Under the pieces are notes generated by a model that worked only from the letters and a program-made list of their open reading frames with translations, did not search any database and was not told the DNA's origin. Below are positions 8,597-15,878 of a DNA stretch of 64,000 bases, piece by piece. A program made the position numbers and the translations under genes. Position 1 is the first letter of the stretch. Each line of letters opens with the position of its first letter. Source of the stretch: Chryseobacterium nakagawai (lineage in GTDB: Bacteria; Bacteroidota; Bacteroidia; Flavobacteriales; Weeksellaceae); contig NZ_LR134386.1 of NCBI RefSeq assembly GCF_900637665.1, positions 3,340,501 through 3,404,500 on the forward strand, read 5' to 3'.

Positions 8597-10897
8597 TTAA
8601 AATCCGAATTTAGAGAACAGTCCTGGTTTTTTCCATGAAGCTTTATATTCATCAGCAACAGAATCATAATCTGCTACTGAACGTACCTGATCCAAAATCG
8701 CATGTGCTTCTTTTATATTTCCTGCCTGATACAATACCACTGCTTTCGCCAGTTCAACACTTTCAACAAGATCATCATATCCCCATTCTTCAGTATTATA
8801 GATTGTGGTGAATCTTTCCGCAAAAGCTAAGGTCTGGTCTTTATTATTCAGCTTTTCATAAACCCTCACCCCATAGCTTACCCAAAGCACATATTCTTCA
8901 GGATCCATTGCCGCTTCACAATCTGCATCATATTGACTGAACACAGAGGCCGCTTCCTGGTAATTTCCCTGAAGAAAATCACTTTTCACAATCATATAAA
9001 TGGTCTTGGCTCTATCAAAAGCATCCAAAAGGAATTCTTTTTTATTCTCAAGATATCTTTTTGCTGCCAAAGCTACCCCTCCATAATTTCCCTCCTCGTT
9101 ATAAATCTGCATCAGAGCAAACTGAGGATTGGCTTCCCCTGGAAAGCGCTCTGCTGCTTGTTCATAATATGATTTTCTGATATTTAAATCCTGATTATCC
9201 AGATGTTGAAATAAAATTCCTTCCAATATATTTTTACCAGCCTCCAGGTCTCTGTAATTGTCATCTTCAAGTTCCGGATTCTCTATGATGTACTGATAAA
9301 TACAGGTAAGGATTTCTTCTGCTTCTCTTTGAACATCACTCGATCCCATAACTTCATAAAGCTGGATCTGCCGTGCTCTATAGTATAGAGTTTTAGAACA
9401 ATAATCGTCTGATCTCCCATAAAGACTGAAATAGTTATTCAGTGCTTCTTCAGCCTGTTCATAATTCCCCCCATCCAGCAAAGCATCAATCAGGACAAGA
9501 TGGAGCTCCATAAATTCTGAGTATTTAAGCCCTTCAGAAGCTATTTCAGCAGCTGCCTGATAATCTTCCAGTACCAAATGTTTAATCGCTAAATTATTAC
9601 AGCACATTGCTCTGGTATGCAGATCATTATAATAATCACTTTCAAATTGGTCTTCTTCAAAATACTTTCGGAATGCTTCATGGGCCTGTTCATATACGAT
9701 ACGACCCATTTTATGCCATTTCAGTTTATCACTTTCATCCTCTAACGCATCTATACACTCATTCAGTAAAACCCCTTCGTTGTAAATATCTGCAGGGTAA
9801 TCGGAAAATACAGGAATTTCAGATAATATCATTCCATTCAAAAGATATTCTGAGTCTGCTATTCTTCTCCAGGCCGTAGCGTTAGATGATAATTGCACGG
9901 CTTTTTCCAATAAAGGAATCGCTTCAGCATAGCGCTCGTTTTCATATAGGAATGTACCTGCAAAATGATATCCTGAGAACAGTTCCGGATGGGAATTGAT
10001 AACTTCAAGGGCATGATGGTAGTAAAAATCCGTAGAAACGTTTAGCAGATCATTATAATTTCTTTCTATAATCAGTTGATAATAAAAAACATCAGGATTA
10101 TGATATCCATTCTGAATCAGTTCTGCAAAACGCTGGTGCCATTCTACTAGTTTCTCATGGATATGAAGTGCTGAATTCTCCCCTTTTATGGCCTTCATCA
10201 TCATCTTCAGTGAAAGGTCGGGCGCATTATTTTCAAACGCAATATCGGAAAGATTGATAAAATCATATTCATTCCGGCTCACGAAAGCAGTATGTTCCTT
10301 GTCAATAAGTACTGTAAGTTCCTCTCCTGAAACCATTTTTGTACGGTCTAGTAAATAGATCTTTTTGATCCAGTAAAGTGAGGTATTTTTGTCCCTGATC
10401 TCACGGTTGCCAGCATTTGCTTTTTTAGAATAATATATTCCTGCTTCCAGACTGTTCAAAAGTGCCTGATTCTCTTCCAGGGATTCATATATTTTAACCA
10501 AAAAATCATACCCATATCCTACATAATCCGGATCCTCCAGCATACGTTCCGCATAGCCTATAAACTCCTCCTTATTTTCCTGGGTGATATGTTTTTTACT
10601 TCTGGCGATCTGCATCAGAGCATATTCATTTCCTAAAGGGTAATCCAGAATGTTGTATAGTGCTTTCTGATTGCTTGGATTTAATTGAAGTATTCTTCTT
10701 AAGTAAGGAATAACATAATCCCTGATGGCATCATAAACCGCTTCATGCCCCTCATCATAAACTATATCGTGATAAGCTACTGCCATTAAAAATAAGACTT
10801 CTTCGTCTTCAGGATAAGATAATAGATATTGTTCTCCTTCTATGATACACTGGTCCAGATCTCCTCTGTAAAACAGCTGTTCTAAATTGTCGTACAT
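8597..10897 (-). CDS. Large TPR-rich protein, 766 aa
   Basis: Cytoplasmic helical-repeat protein. TPR-like units are spread along the whole length: LDQCIIEGEQYLLSYPEDEEVLFLMA near the start, YENERYAEAIPLLEKAVQL around 310, LVLEDYQAAAEIASEGLKY around 435, GNYEQAEEALNNYFSL around 475 and GNYQEAASVFSQYDAD toward 650. No catalytic domain, signal peptide or membrane segment is seen. It is the promoter-proximal gene of a two-gene minus-strand unit with the WG/Sel1 protein. A 237-base gap precedes it, in which no good TAnnTTTG was found. The two partners may form a scaffold complex; this is inference. Confidence 0.78.
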   Translation of the reverse strand: MYDNLEQLFYRGDLDQCIIEGEQYLLSYPEDEEVLFLMAVAYHDIVYDEGHEAVYDAIRDYVIPYLRRILQLNPSNQKALYNILDYPLGNEYALMQIARSKKHITQENKEEFIGYAERMLEDPDYVGYGYDFLVKIYESLEENQALLNSLEAGIYYSKKANAGNREIRDKNTSLYWIKKIYLLDRTKMVSGEELTVLIDKEHTAFVSRNEYDFINLSDIAFENNAPDLSLKMMMKAIKGENSALHIHEKLVEWHQRFAELIQNGYHNPDVFYYQLIIERNYNDLLNVSTDFYYHHALEVINSHPELFSGYHFAGTFLYENERYAEAIPLLEKAVQLSSNATAWRRIADSEYLLNGMILSEIPVFSDYPADIYNEGVLLNECIDALEDESDKLKWHKMGRIVYEQAHEAFRKYFEEDQFESDYYNDLHTRAMCCNNLAIKHLVLEDYQAAAEIASEGLKYSEFMELHLVLIDALLDGGNYEQAEEALNNYFSLYGRSDDYCSKTLYYRARQIQLYEVMGSSDVQREAEEILTCIYQYIIENPELEDDNYRDLEAGKNILEGILFQHLDNQDLNIRKSYYEQAAERFPGEANPQFALMQIYNEEGNYGGVALAAKRYLENKKEFLLDAFDRAKTIYMIVKSDFLQGNYQEAASVFSQYDADCEAAMDPEEYVLWVSYGVRVYEKLNNKDQTLAFAERFTTIYNTEEWGYDDLVESVELAKAVVLYQAGNIKEAHAILDQVRSVADYDSVADEYKASWKKPGLFSKFGF

Positions 10898-11087
10898 TAT
10901 TAATATTTTGTTCTATAATTCAATCATTACATTTCATTTATACCCTGACAGGATAAAGATTCATGATATGGGAGCTGCAAAATATAAAAAACAAAAGGAA
11001 AAACAAATGACAACCCTTATAAATCCCTGAAACCAGTGAGTAAATAATTTAATTCTGATTTATTGCCGGATTTGAAATTTTAAGCTT

Positions 11088-11095
11088 TAATTTTA
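11088..11095 (+). promoter_or_regulatory. Degenerate -7 box of the nonsense-mutated gene
   Basis: TAATTTTA at 11,088-11,095 aligns with TAATTTTG at 12,002-12,009 upstream of the intact paralogue. The surrounding 25 bases differ at only four positions (TTTGAAATTTTAAGC versus TTTCAAATTTAAAGC and so on). The conserved final G of TAnnTTTG is A here, which should weaken the promoter. Confidence 0.45.
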
Positions 11096-11134
11096 AGCCA
11101 AAATAAAAAATACTGATTATTCAACTATAACAAT

Positions 11135-11893
11135 ATGAAAAGATTATTGACAGGACTTTCATTGGCTCTATCGGTGGTATTGATCGCTCAAAAGGCTCCT
11201 GCAAAGAAAAGTCCATTGGTTCTTTACAGCTATCAGACTTTTGGATGCGACGTTAAAGGATATTTCAACCCTTCCAAATATAAAAAAGAAGAAATAGATG
11301 GTACCTATAAACTTATATCACCCCTGACCCTGTCTCCCTTTTCTTCTCTAATTGTATTTAATCTTACCAAATTCGATTTGGTACGCAGCAATAGCACTCA
11401 GCTTTTGCAATAGGCTGAAAAAGAATATATTATGAGAAAAAAAGAGCTTGAAGAGCTTAAACTCATTGACCTTCCGATATGGAAAAATGAGCGTGAAGAA
11501 GCTATACAACTTCTGGAAAACGAATATCAGCTTTATAAAACTCTTCTTACAGGCTATGCTGATCCCCAATCTCTTCAAAACAGTAAGTTTTACAATACCT
11601 GTAAAGAATATGCAGATGCCATGACCATCAAGGATAAACAAAAAATGTATTCGGTATGGAAAAATTTATTTGAGGCCCAAAAAGGGGAAGAAACCTATTC
11701 CGGAACAATGGATGCTTTTAATGCCAAATGGAATGACCCAAGAAAGGATGATTATGCCCTTATTGATCTTATGAATGCTTTCAGCAATTGCGCAAATCAT
11801 AGTTTCAGAACTAAAGCTGATGAGGATAATACTTTATTTAAAACATTTGAAAAGGTTTTCGTTACAGTAAAAAGGGATTGCGACGAACCTTAA
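11135..11893 (+). pseudogene. Exported protein gene interrupted by an in-frame TAG (paralogue of the 12,048 gene)
   Basis: An open frame at 11,135-11,413 and another starting at 11,432 are in the same reading frame, separated by a single TAG at 11,411-11,413. Read through, the product aligns without gaps to the intact 256-aa neighbour: GLSLALSVVLIAQK with GLSLTLSVIVLGQK, YSYQTFGCDVKGYF with YSYQTFNCDNKGYF, and C-terminal DYALIDLMNAFSNCANHSF with DYALIDMIGLSFHNCANSSF. The stop falls opposite Asn in the paralogue. About 14 codons before the stop are poorly conserved. The -7 promoter box is also degraded. Decay is the simplest reading; a sequencing error or readthrough is possible. The family is not recognised; a signal peptide (1-19) indicates export. 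Confidence 0.72.
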
Positions 11894-12001
11894 ACATTTC
11901 AGAAAACAGCCTGTTTAAAGTAAAAAATTAAAATTCTCATTAAATAATAAAAATAACTATATAAAATTGGTTAAATTCTTTAGTTTTCAAATTTAAAGCC
12001 T

Positions 12002-12009
12002 TAATTTTG
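12002..12009 (+). promoter_or_regulatory. -7 promoter box of the intact exported-protein gene
   Basis: TAATTTTG, an exact TAnnTTTG match 38 bases before the ATG at 12,048. No clear TTTG is found 19 bases upstream. Confidence 0.5.
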
Positions 12010-12047
12010 CACTGAAATTTTAGAAAATTCGGATTCTTTCTACAACT

Positions 12048-12818
12048 ATGCGCATGGAAAAAATGATGGTCGGGCTCTCCCTGACTTTATCTGTTATTGT
12101 TTTGGGTCAAAAGGGACCAGTAAAAACCAACAATCTGACACCGTACAGCTATCAGACATTCAATTGTGACAACAAGGGATATTTTGATGCTTCCAAATAT
12201 GAAATAGAGGAAATAGACGGAGTCAATAAACTTTTATACAAGTTTAATGGGGTTCATTTTGATACGAATCCTATTTTTAAACTTTCCAGCCTGGAAGAAG
12301 TCCGTAGAAATAAAGAGCAACATCTTGAAAACCTGGAAAAACAGTACCAGGAAAAAAAACAGGAACTTTACAGCCTTAAAGTCATCAATCAGCCAGTTTG
12401 GAAGAAACTGTATGAAAATGCCATACAAACATTTGAGAATGAATATGAGCTGAACAAAGAAGAAATTATCGCTTTTTCCGATCCTACCACGCTTAAAAAC
12501 AGTAGATTTTACGAAACCTGCAGAGAATCCATTGATGCGATCTCTTCTCCTGACAGAGAAAAAATGTTCGCCTCCTGGAAGGCCTACACTGAGCTTAAAA
12601 GTAAGAACAATGCAGATCCACAAGGGGTAATGAACCGTTTTAATGCCAAGTTAAATGATCCTCAAAGCGAAGATTATGCATTGATCGATATGATTGGACT
12701 TAGCTTTCATAACTGTGCCAACAGCAGCTTCAGACAAAAGCTTGATGAGGAAAGAAATATGTACAGGGATTTTGACAAAATCTTTACAAAATTGAAGAAA
12801 AATTGTGATGAACCTTAA
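12048..12818 (+). CDS. Exported protein of unknown function, 256 aa (intact paralogue)
   Basis: A signal peptide occupies about residues 1-21 (MVGLSLTLSVIVLGQK). The mature part is charged and helical, with a predicted coiled-coil around 78-110 (EEVRRNKEQHLENLEKQY). It contains few cysteines: YQTFNCDNKG, FYETCRES, FHNCANSS and the C-terminal KKNCDEP, so disulphides in the periplasm are possible. The family is not recognised. Starts at 12,048, 12,054 or 12,063 are all possible; the paralogue begins at the position equivalent to Met4-Met6. It is followed by a strong hairpin terminator at 12,841. The first copy of the duplicated pair upstream carries a nonsense codon. Confidence 0.72.
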   Translation: MRMEKMMVGLSLTLSVIVLGQKGPVKTNNLTPYSYQTFNCDNKGYFDASKYEIEEIDGVNKLLYKFNGVHFDTNPIFKLSSLEEVRRNKEQHLENLEKQYQEKKQELYSLKVINQPVWKKLYENAIQTFENEYELNKEEIIAFSDPTTLKNSRFYETCRESIDAISSPDREKMFASWKAYTELKSKNNADPQGVMNRFNAKLNDPQSEDYALIDMIGLSFHNCANSSFRQKLDEERNMYRDFDKIFTKLKKNCDEP

Positions 12819-12840
12819 TATCAATTGAAAATTATAATGG

Positions 12841-12867
12841 CAGTACTCATTTTTGAGTACTGTTTTT
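12841..12867 (+). terminator. Rho-independent terminator
   Basis: Perfect 9-bp stem CAGTACTCA / TGAGTACTG with a TTTT loop and following T-run, 22 bases after the stop of the 256-aa exported protein gene. A partly similar sequence occurs after the next gene at 13,931. Confidence 0.8.
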
Positions 12868-12942
12868 ATTCAATAACACCATAAGAATTCATTTTCAATC
12901 ATTGTAATAAAATCCTTTATGAATTGGTCAAATTTATTAACT

Positions 12943-12960
12943 TTATCAGCTAGCTGATAA
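12943..12960. promoter_or_regulatory. Perfect 18-bp palindrome abutting a start codon
   Basis: TTATCAGCTAGCTGATAA is identical to its reverse complement and ends two bases before the ATG at 12,963. It occupies the 5' leader where a repressor or an mRNA hairpin would control expression of the WG-repeat protein. No binding protein can be named. Confidence 0.5.
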
Positions 12961-12962
12961 CT

Positions 12963-13910
12963 ATGAAAAAAGGAATATATTGTTTATTTATTCTTCTGTT
13001 TGCCCTCTCTTTAAAAGCCCAAATTGATATTCCTTTTAATTTGGTTACTCTGGTAAAGCAAACTTCCTCCCAAACCCCTCAAGACAGCATTCTTCCTACT
13101 TATCAAAATGGGGCTTTCGTTTATATGAATCTGAAGAACGGACAACCTGTCTTTAATAAAAAGTTTAGGGAAGCCTATCCTTTTTATGGTAAGTTTGCTC
13201 TGGTTTTTGATTCGGAAACAAAATCATATAATGTGATTGATCGTATGGGTTCTTTCATTTTAGATAAGGGAACATTTACTCAGATCAATAACCAAACGAG
13301 ATGTGATCATTATTTTATAAGTTTTTTCATGAATGAAAATAGTACGGAATTCACTTTCAATAAGCTCAATGGAGAATTTGAACGATGCTCAGGAATTTCG
13401 TGTCCCTATCCCACATTAATCAAATTCCCTTTCCTTAAAAATCAGGTTGGACAATACACTTTAAAAACCAACTGTTTTGAAGTTGATAATGCAACACCTC
13501 TTGAAGATAATTCTTTTTTGGTATTAAAAGACAGGAAAATAGGCATTATTGATAAAACCGGAAAAATTCTGGTTCCAATTGAGTATGAAGAATCTACAGT
13601 CAATTTTATAGAAAACCGGATCAGTACTGTTAACACCATTCCCCTAAGAAAAGAGAATGTATGGTACTATTATCATCCTGCAGGAAAACTCATTACAAAA
13701 AGCAACGTGTTATGTGATACCTTCCTGTATGGACAAACTAAACTGGGTATTTATAAAAATGGACAGAAATATGGACTTCTCTATACCGATGGAACTACAC
13801 TGCCACAAGAATACGACTGGATTTCTGAAGATGGCGTTTTAGCAAGGACAGGAAATGATTTCTATTTTATTTTTGAAAAAAGCATAATCCCATATTATGT
13901 AAAAAATTAA
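12963..13910 (+). CDS. Exported WG-repeat protein, 315 aa
   Basis: A signal peptide (KGIYCLFILLFALSLKAQ) is followed by WG-type beta repeats: FVYMNLKNGQPVFNKKFREAYPF, YNVIDRMGSFILDKG, KIGIIDKTGKILVPIEYEES and KYGLLYTDGTTLPQEYDWI. The repeats are regular and cover most of the protein, as in other secreted or periplasmic WG proteins of Bacteroidota; their ligand is unknown. It shares the repeat type, though not the architecture, with the 820-aa protein at 6,117. The start codon sits two bases after a perfect 18-bp palindrome. A degenerate relative of the 12,841 terminator follows the stop codon. Confidence 0.75.
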   Translation: MKKGIYCLFILLFALSLKAQIDIPFNLVTLVKQTSSQTPQDSILPTYQNGAFVYMNLKNGQPVFNKKFREAYPFYGKFALVFDSETKSYNVIDRMGSFILDKGTFTQINNQTRCDHYFISFFMNENSTEFTFNKLNGEFERCSGISCPYPTLIKFPFLKNQVGQYTLKTNCFEVDNATPLEDNSFLVLKDRKIGIIDKTGKILVPIEYEESTVNFIENRISTVNTIPLRKENVWYYYHPAGKLITKSNVLCDTFLYGQTKLGIYKNGQKYGLLYTDGTTLPQEYDWISEDGVLARTGNDFYFIFEKSIIPYYVKN

Positions 13911-13930
13911 TGAGTCATAACTTATAAAGA

Positions 13931-13970
13931 ATTATAATGACGGCACTCAAATTGGGTACTGTTCCTTTAT
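13931..13970 (+). terminator. Imperfect terminator-like hairpin related to the one at 12,841
   Basis: After ATTATAATG, shared with 12,831-12,839, comes CGGCACTC AAATT GGGTACTG, a wobble-containing stem followed by TTCCTTT. The shared flank suggests a duplicated and decayed copy. It lies 20-60 bases after the WG gene stop. Confidence 0.4.
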
Positions 13971-14081
13971 CTTGAGATATTATTTTTTTATATTGAAAAC
14001 GGTTAAGGGAAAGTTAATGCACTGATATTCTTTTGCTGTAGTGGTCAATAGATTTATTTTCGTGAGACTAATACAACTCAC

Positions 14082-14978
14082 ATGAAATTCATTTATCTTT
14101 TTTTAACAGTATTCATCAGTACATTTATTTCGGCTCAGAAAGGCCCTACAGTAATTCCTTTTTCTTTGGAAAACAATTCTATTTATCTGCATTGTAAGGT
14201 AAACAAAACCGAAAACGTCAAATTTTTGTTTGATACCGGAGCAGATGGCTCTGTCATCAATATCAATTCAAAGAAAAAAGTAGATCTTAAAATTGACGGA
14301 AAGGCTCAAAATAAAGGCTCAAACGGAGTAAATACGGTTGATTATAGTAATCATAATACCGTTCAGTTCGGAGATATCCAGAAAACAGATGTTTTATTTA
14401 CCCTTATTCCTTATGGAGATGTTAATTTTGATGGTGTTTTCGGAACAGATTTAATGACAGGAAAAATCATCGAGATTGATTACCACAAAAATGTTATCCG
14501 GTTTTATGATGAATATGATCCGTCTATTGATTTTTCTGGATATGAAAAAATGAAACTTCATCTCATAGATAATTATCCTTCTGTAGAAAGCTCTATAACA
14601 GTTAATGGTAAAGAATATTCCGGTTTTTTTGGTCTCGATAGCGGTGCCGATGACGCGCTTACCATTGCTTCTCCTTACGCCAGAAAGAATTCTTTAGCCA
14701 ACACCATGAAAACGATAGGGAAAGCCACTGCACAAGGCTCAGATGGTTCTGTTTATGAAATGCCGGTAGTACTTTGCCCATCCATTACATTTGCTCATAA
14801 ATTTCTTTACAATGTCCCGATTACGCTTTCAAGCTCTACGGAAGGGATTGATGCTTCAGAAAAAATGGCGGGCTTTTTTGGAAATGCGTTCTTGAAAAGA
14901 TTCAATACGGTGATCGATTTTAAAAACGGGTTAATTTATTTTAAACTGAATAAACATCTGTATTCGGAGTTTAAATAA
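14082..14978 (+). CDS. Exported retropepsin-like aspartic protease
   Basis: 298 residues with a signal peptide (about 1-19, ending in ISAQK). Two aspartyl-protease-like halves are visible: FLFDTGADGSVIN (D51-T-G) in the first and FFGLDSGADDALTIAS (D186-S-G) in the second, each followed by a glycine-rich beta segment (VFGTDLMTGKIIEIDY and FFGNAFLKRFNTVIDF). Pepsin-type enzymes use paired Asp residues in such motifs; the DSG variant is accepted in active members. The periplasmic or outer-membrane substrate is unknown. The gene stands alone, with 103 bases after the preceding stop containing only the degenerate hairpin and AT-rich DNA. Family confidence is good; activity is inferred. Confidence 0.8.
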   Translation: MKFIYLFLTVFISTFISAQKGPTVIPFSLENNSIYLHCKVNKTENVKFLFDTGADGSVININSKKKVDLKIDGKAQNKGSNGVNTVDYSNHNTVQFGDIQKTDVLFTLIPYGDVNFDGVFGTDLMTGKIIEIDYHKNVIRFYDEYDPSIDFSGYEKMKLHLIDNYPSVESSITVNGKEYSGFFGLDSGADDALTIASPYARKNSLANTMKTIGKATAQGSDGSVYEMPVVLCPSITFAHKFLYNVPITLSSSTEGIDASEKMAGFFGNAFLKRFNTVIDFKNGLIYFKLNKHLYSEFK

Positions 14979-15092
14979 CTGTGCAAGTTAATCCTACCAG
15001 TTCTATCTGTCTGAAATCATGATAACTTCCTCACTTTGCAATACCAAATAAATTAATAATGAATAAGTTATGATAATCTCAATTAAATTCCT

Positions 15093-15100
15093 TAATTTTG
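15093..15100 (+). promoter_or_regulatory. -7 promoter box of the J-domain/KTSC gene
   Basis: TAATTTTG, an exact TAnnTTTG match, 25 bases before the ATG at 15,126. No matching -33 TTTG. Confidence 0.5.
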
Positions 15101-15125
15101 CACCCCGAAAATAAGAATTCAAAAT

Positions 15126-15572
15126 ATGAAACGAATAGGTGAACACAGAACCCTTCTTGGAGTTGATAAAAATGTAACTTTAAAAGAGTTAAAAACAATT
15201 TACAGGAATGCAATGAAAGATACGCACCCTGATAAATTTATCAACGATGAAGATGGAAAGCTGGAAGCAGAAGAAAAAAGTAAGTCTGTGATTGAAGCCT
15301 ATCATTTCCTGGTAAGCATTAATCCTGAAACACAGGAAAAATATAAAGAAGAATATACGGAAACCGTTACCCAATCTAACATTCAGGATTTTTATCTTGA
15401 AAAATCAATTTTAACGGTTCAGCACTTGAATGGAAAAAGCTATGAGTATATGGGAGTTCCAAGAAACACCTATATCAAAATGGTGAATGCTGATTCTCCA
15501 AGCCGTTTTGCAAGAAGACATATCTACGGAAACTTTGTTTACAGAAAGTCTGGAGAGGCTATGGCTGACTAA
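15126..15572 (+). CDS. J-domain plus KTSC-domain protein
   Basis: 148 residues, cytoplasmic. Residues 8-65 resemble a DnaJ J-domain: RTLLGVDKNVTLKELKTIYRNAMKDTHPDKF holds the HPD tripeptide at 34-36 that stimulates DnaK ATPase, followed by AYHFLVSINPETQEKY. Residues 90-143 form a KTSC domain, recognisable from SYEYMGVPRNTYIKMVNADSPSRFARRHIYG. KTSC domains are small modules of uncertain role, linked by their founder to lysyl-tRNA synthetase-related proteins. There are no zinc fingers or client domain, so this is a minimal co-chaperone-like fusion. A promoter box precedes it and a terminator follows. Confidence 0.78.
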   Translation: MKRIGEHRTLLGVDKNVTLKELKTIYRNAMKDTHPDKFINDEDGKLEAEEKSKSVIEAYHFLVSINPETQEKYKEEYTETVTQSNIQDFYLEKSILTVQHLNGKSYEYMGVPRNTYIKMVNADSPSRFARRHIYGNFVYRKSGEAMAD

Positions 15573-15594
15573 TTTTTTTCATTTACAATATAGG

Positions 15595-15618
15595 AAGGCT
15601 TTCAGTTTATACTGGGAG
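15595..15618 (+). terminator. Terminator after the J-domain/KTSC gene
   Basis: AAGGCTTTCAGT / ACTGGGAGCCTT stem with TTAT loop and two G-T pairs, followed by a T-run; 23 bases after the stop. Confidence 0.65.
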
Positions 15619-15639
15619 CCTTTTTTATTGCCTTAGATG

Positions 15640-15711
15640 GCCACTAATACACGAATAATCTGATGCATATCTAAAACCTCCTATGTGGTTTAATAATTTT
15701 GAACCACATAG
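15640..15711. repeat. Dispersed composite intergenic repeat, copy 2
   Basis: The motif GCCACTAATACACGAAT (15,640-15,656) is followed 24 bases later by a perfect 10-bp stem, CTATGTGGTT (15,681-15,690) / AACCACATAG (15,702-15,711), with an 11-base AT loop. The same two parts in the same relative order occur at 5,994-6,078 and, inverted, at 33,019-33,139. The rest of the 305-base gap 15,573-15,878 holds only two terminators. Confidence 0.65.
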
Positions 15712-15820
15712 CAACATAAATAAGAATAGAGCATCCTTCAAAAGAGTTAAGATCTTAAAAGGCAGAAAAGCATCTTATATAATCTCATTAATAAAAAGAA
15801 ATTCTTCATGCATCCGTAGC

Positions 15821-15852
15821 AAAAAAAAGCGCCTCAGATTTTCTGAGGCGCT
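15821..15852 (-). terminator. Terminator of the RND efflux operon
   Basis: Strong 11-bp stem AGCGCCTCAGA / TCTGAGGCGCT with a 3-base loop, followed on the minus strand by eight T residues, 27 bases after the stop of the RND pump gene. Confidence 0.9.
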
Positions 15853-15878
15853 TTCGATTAATTAAAGGTATATGATAT

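Noticed and set aside
11432..11893. Frame looking like an independent 153-aa gene
   Set aside because: It is in frame with the upstream 92-codon frame and aligns to the middle and end of the intact paralogue; it is the 3' half of a nonsense-interrupted gene.
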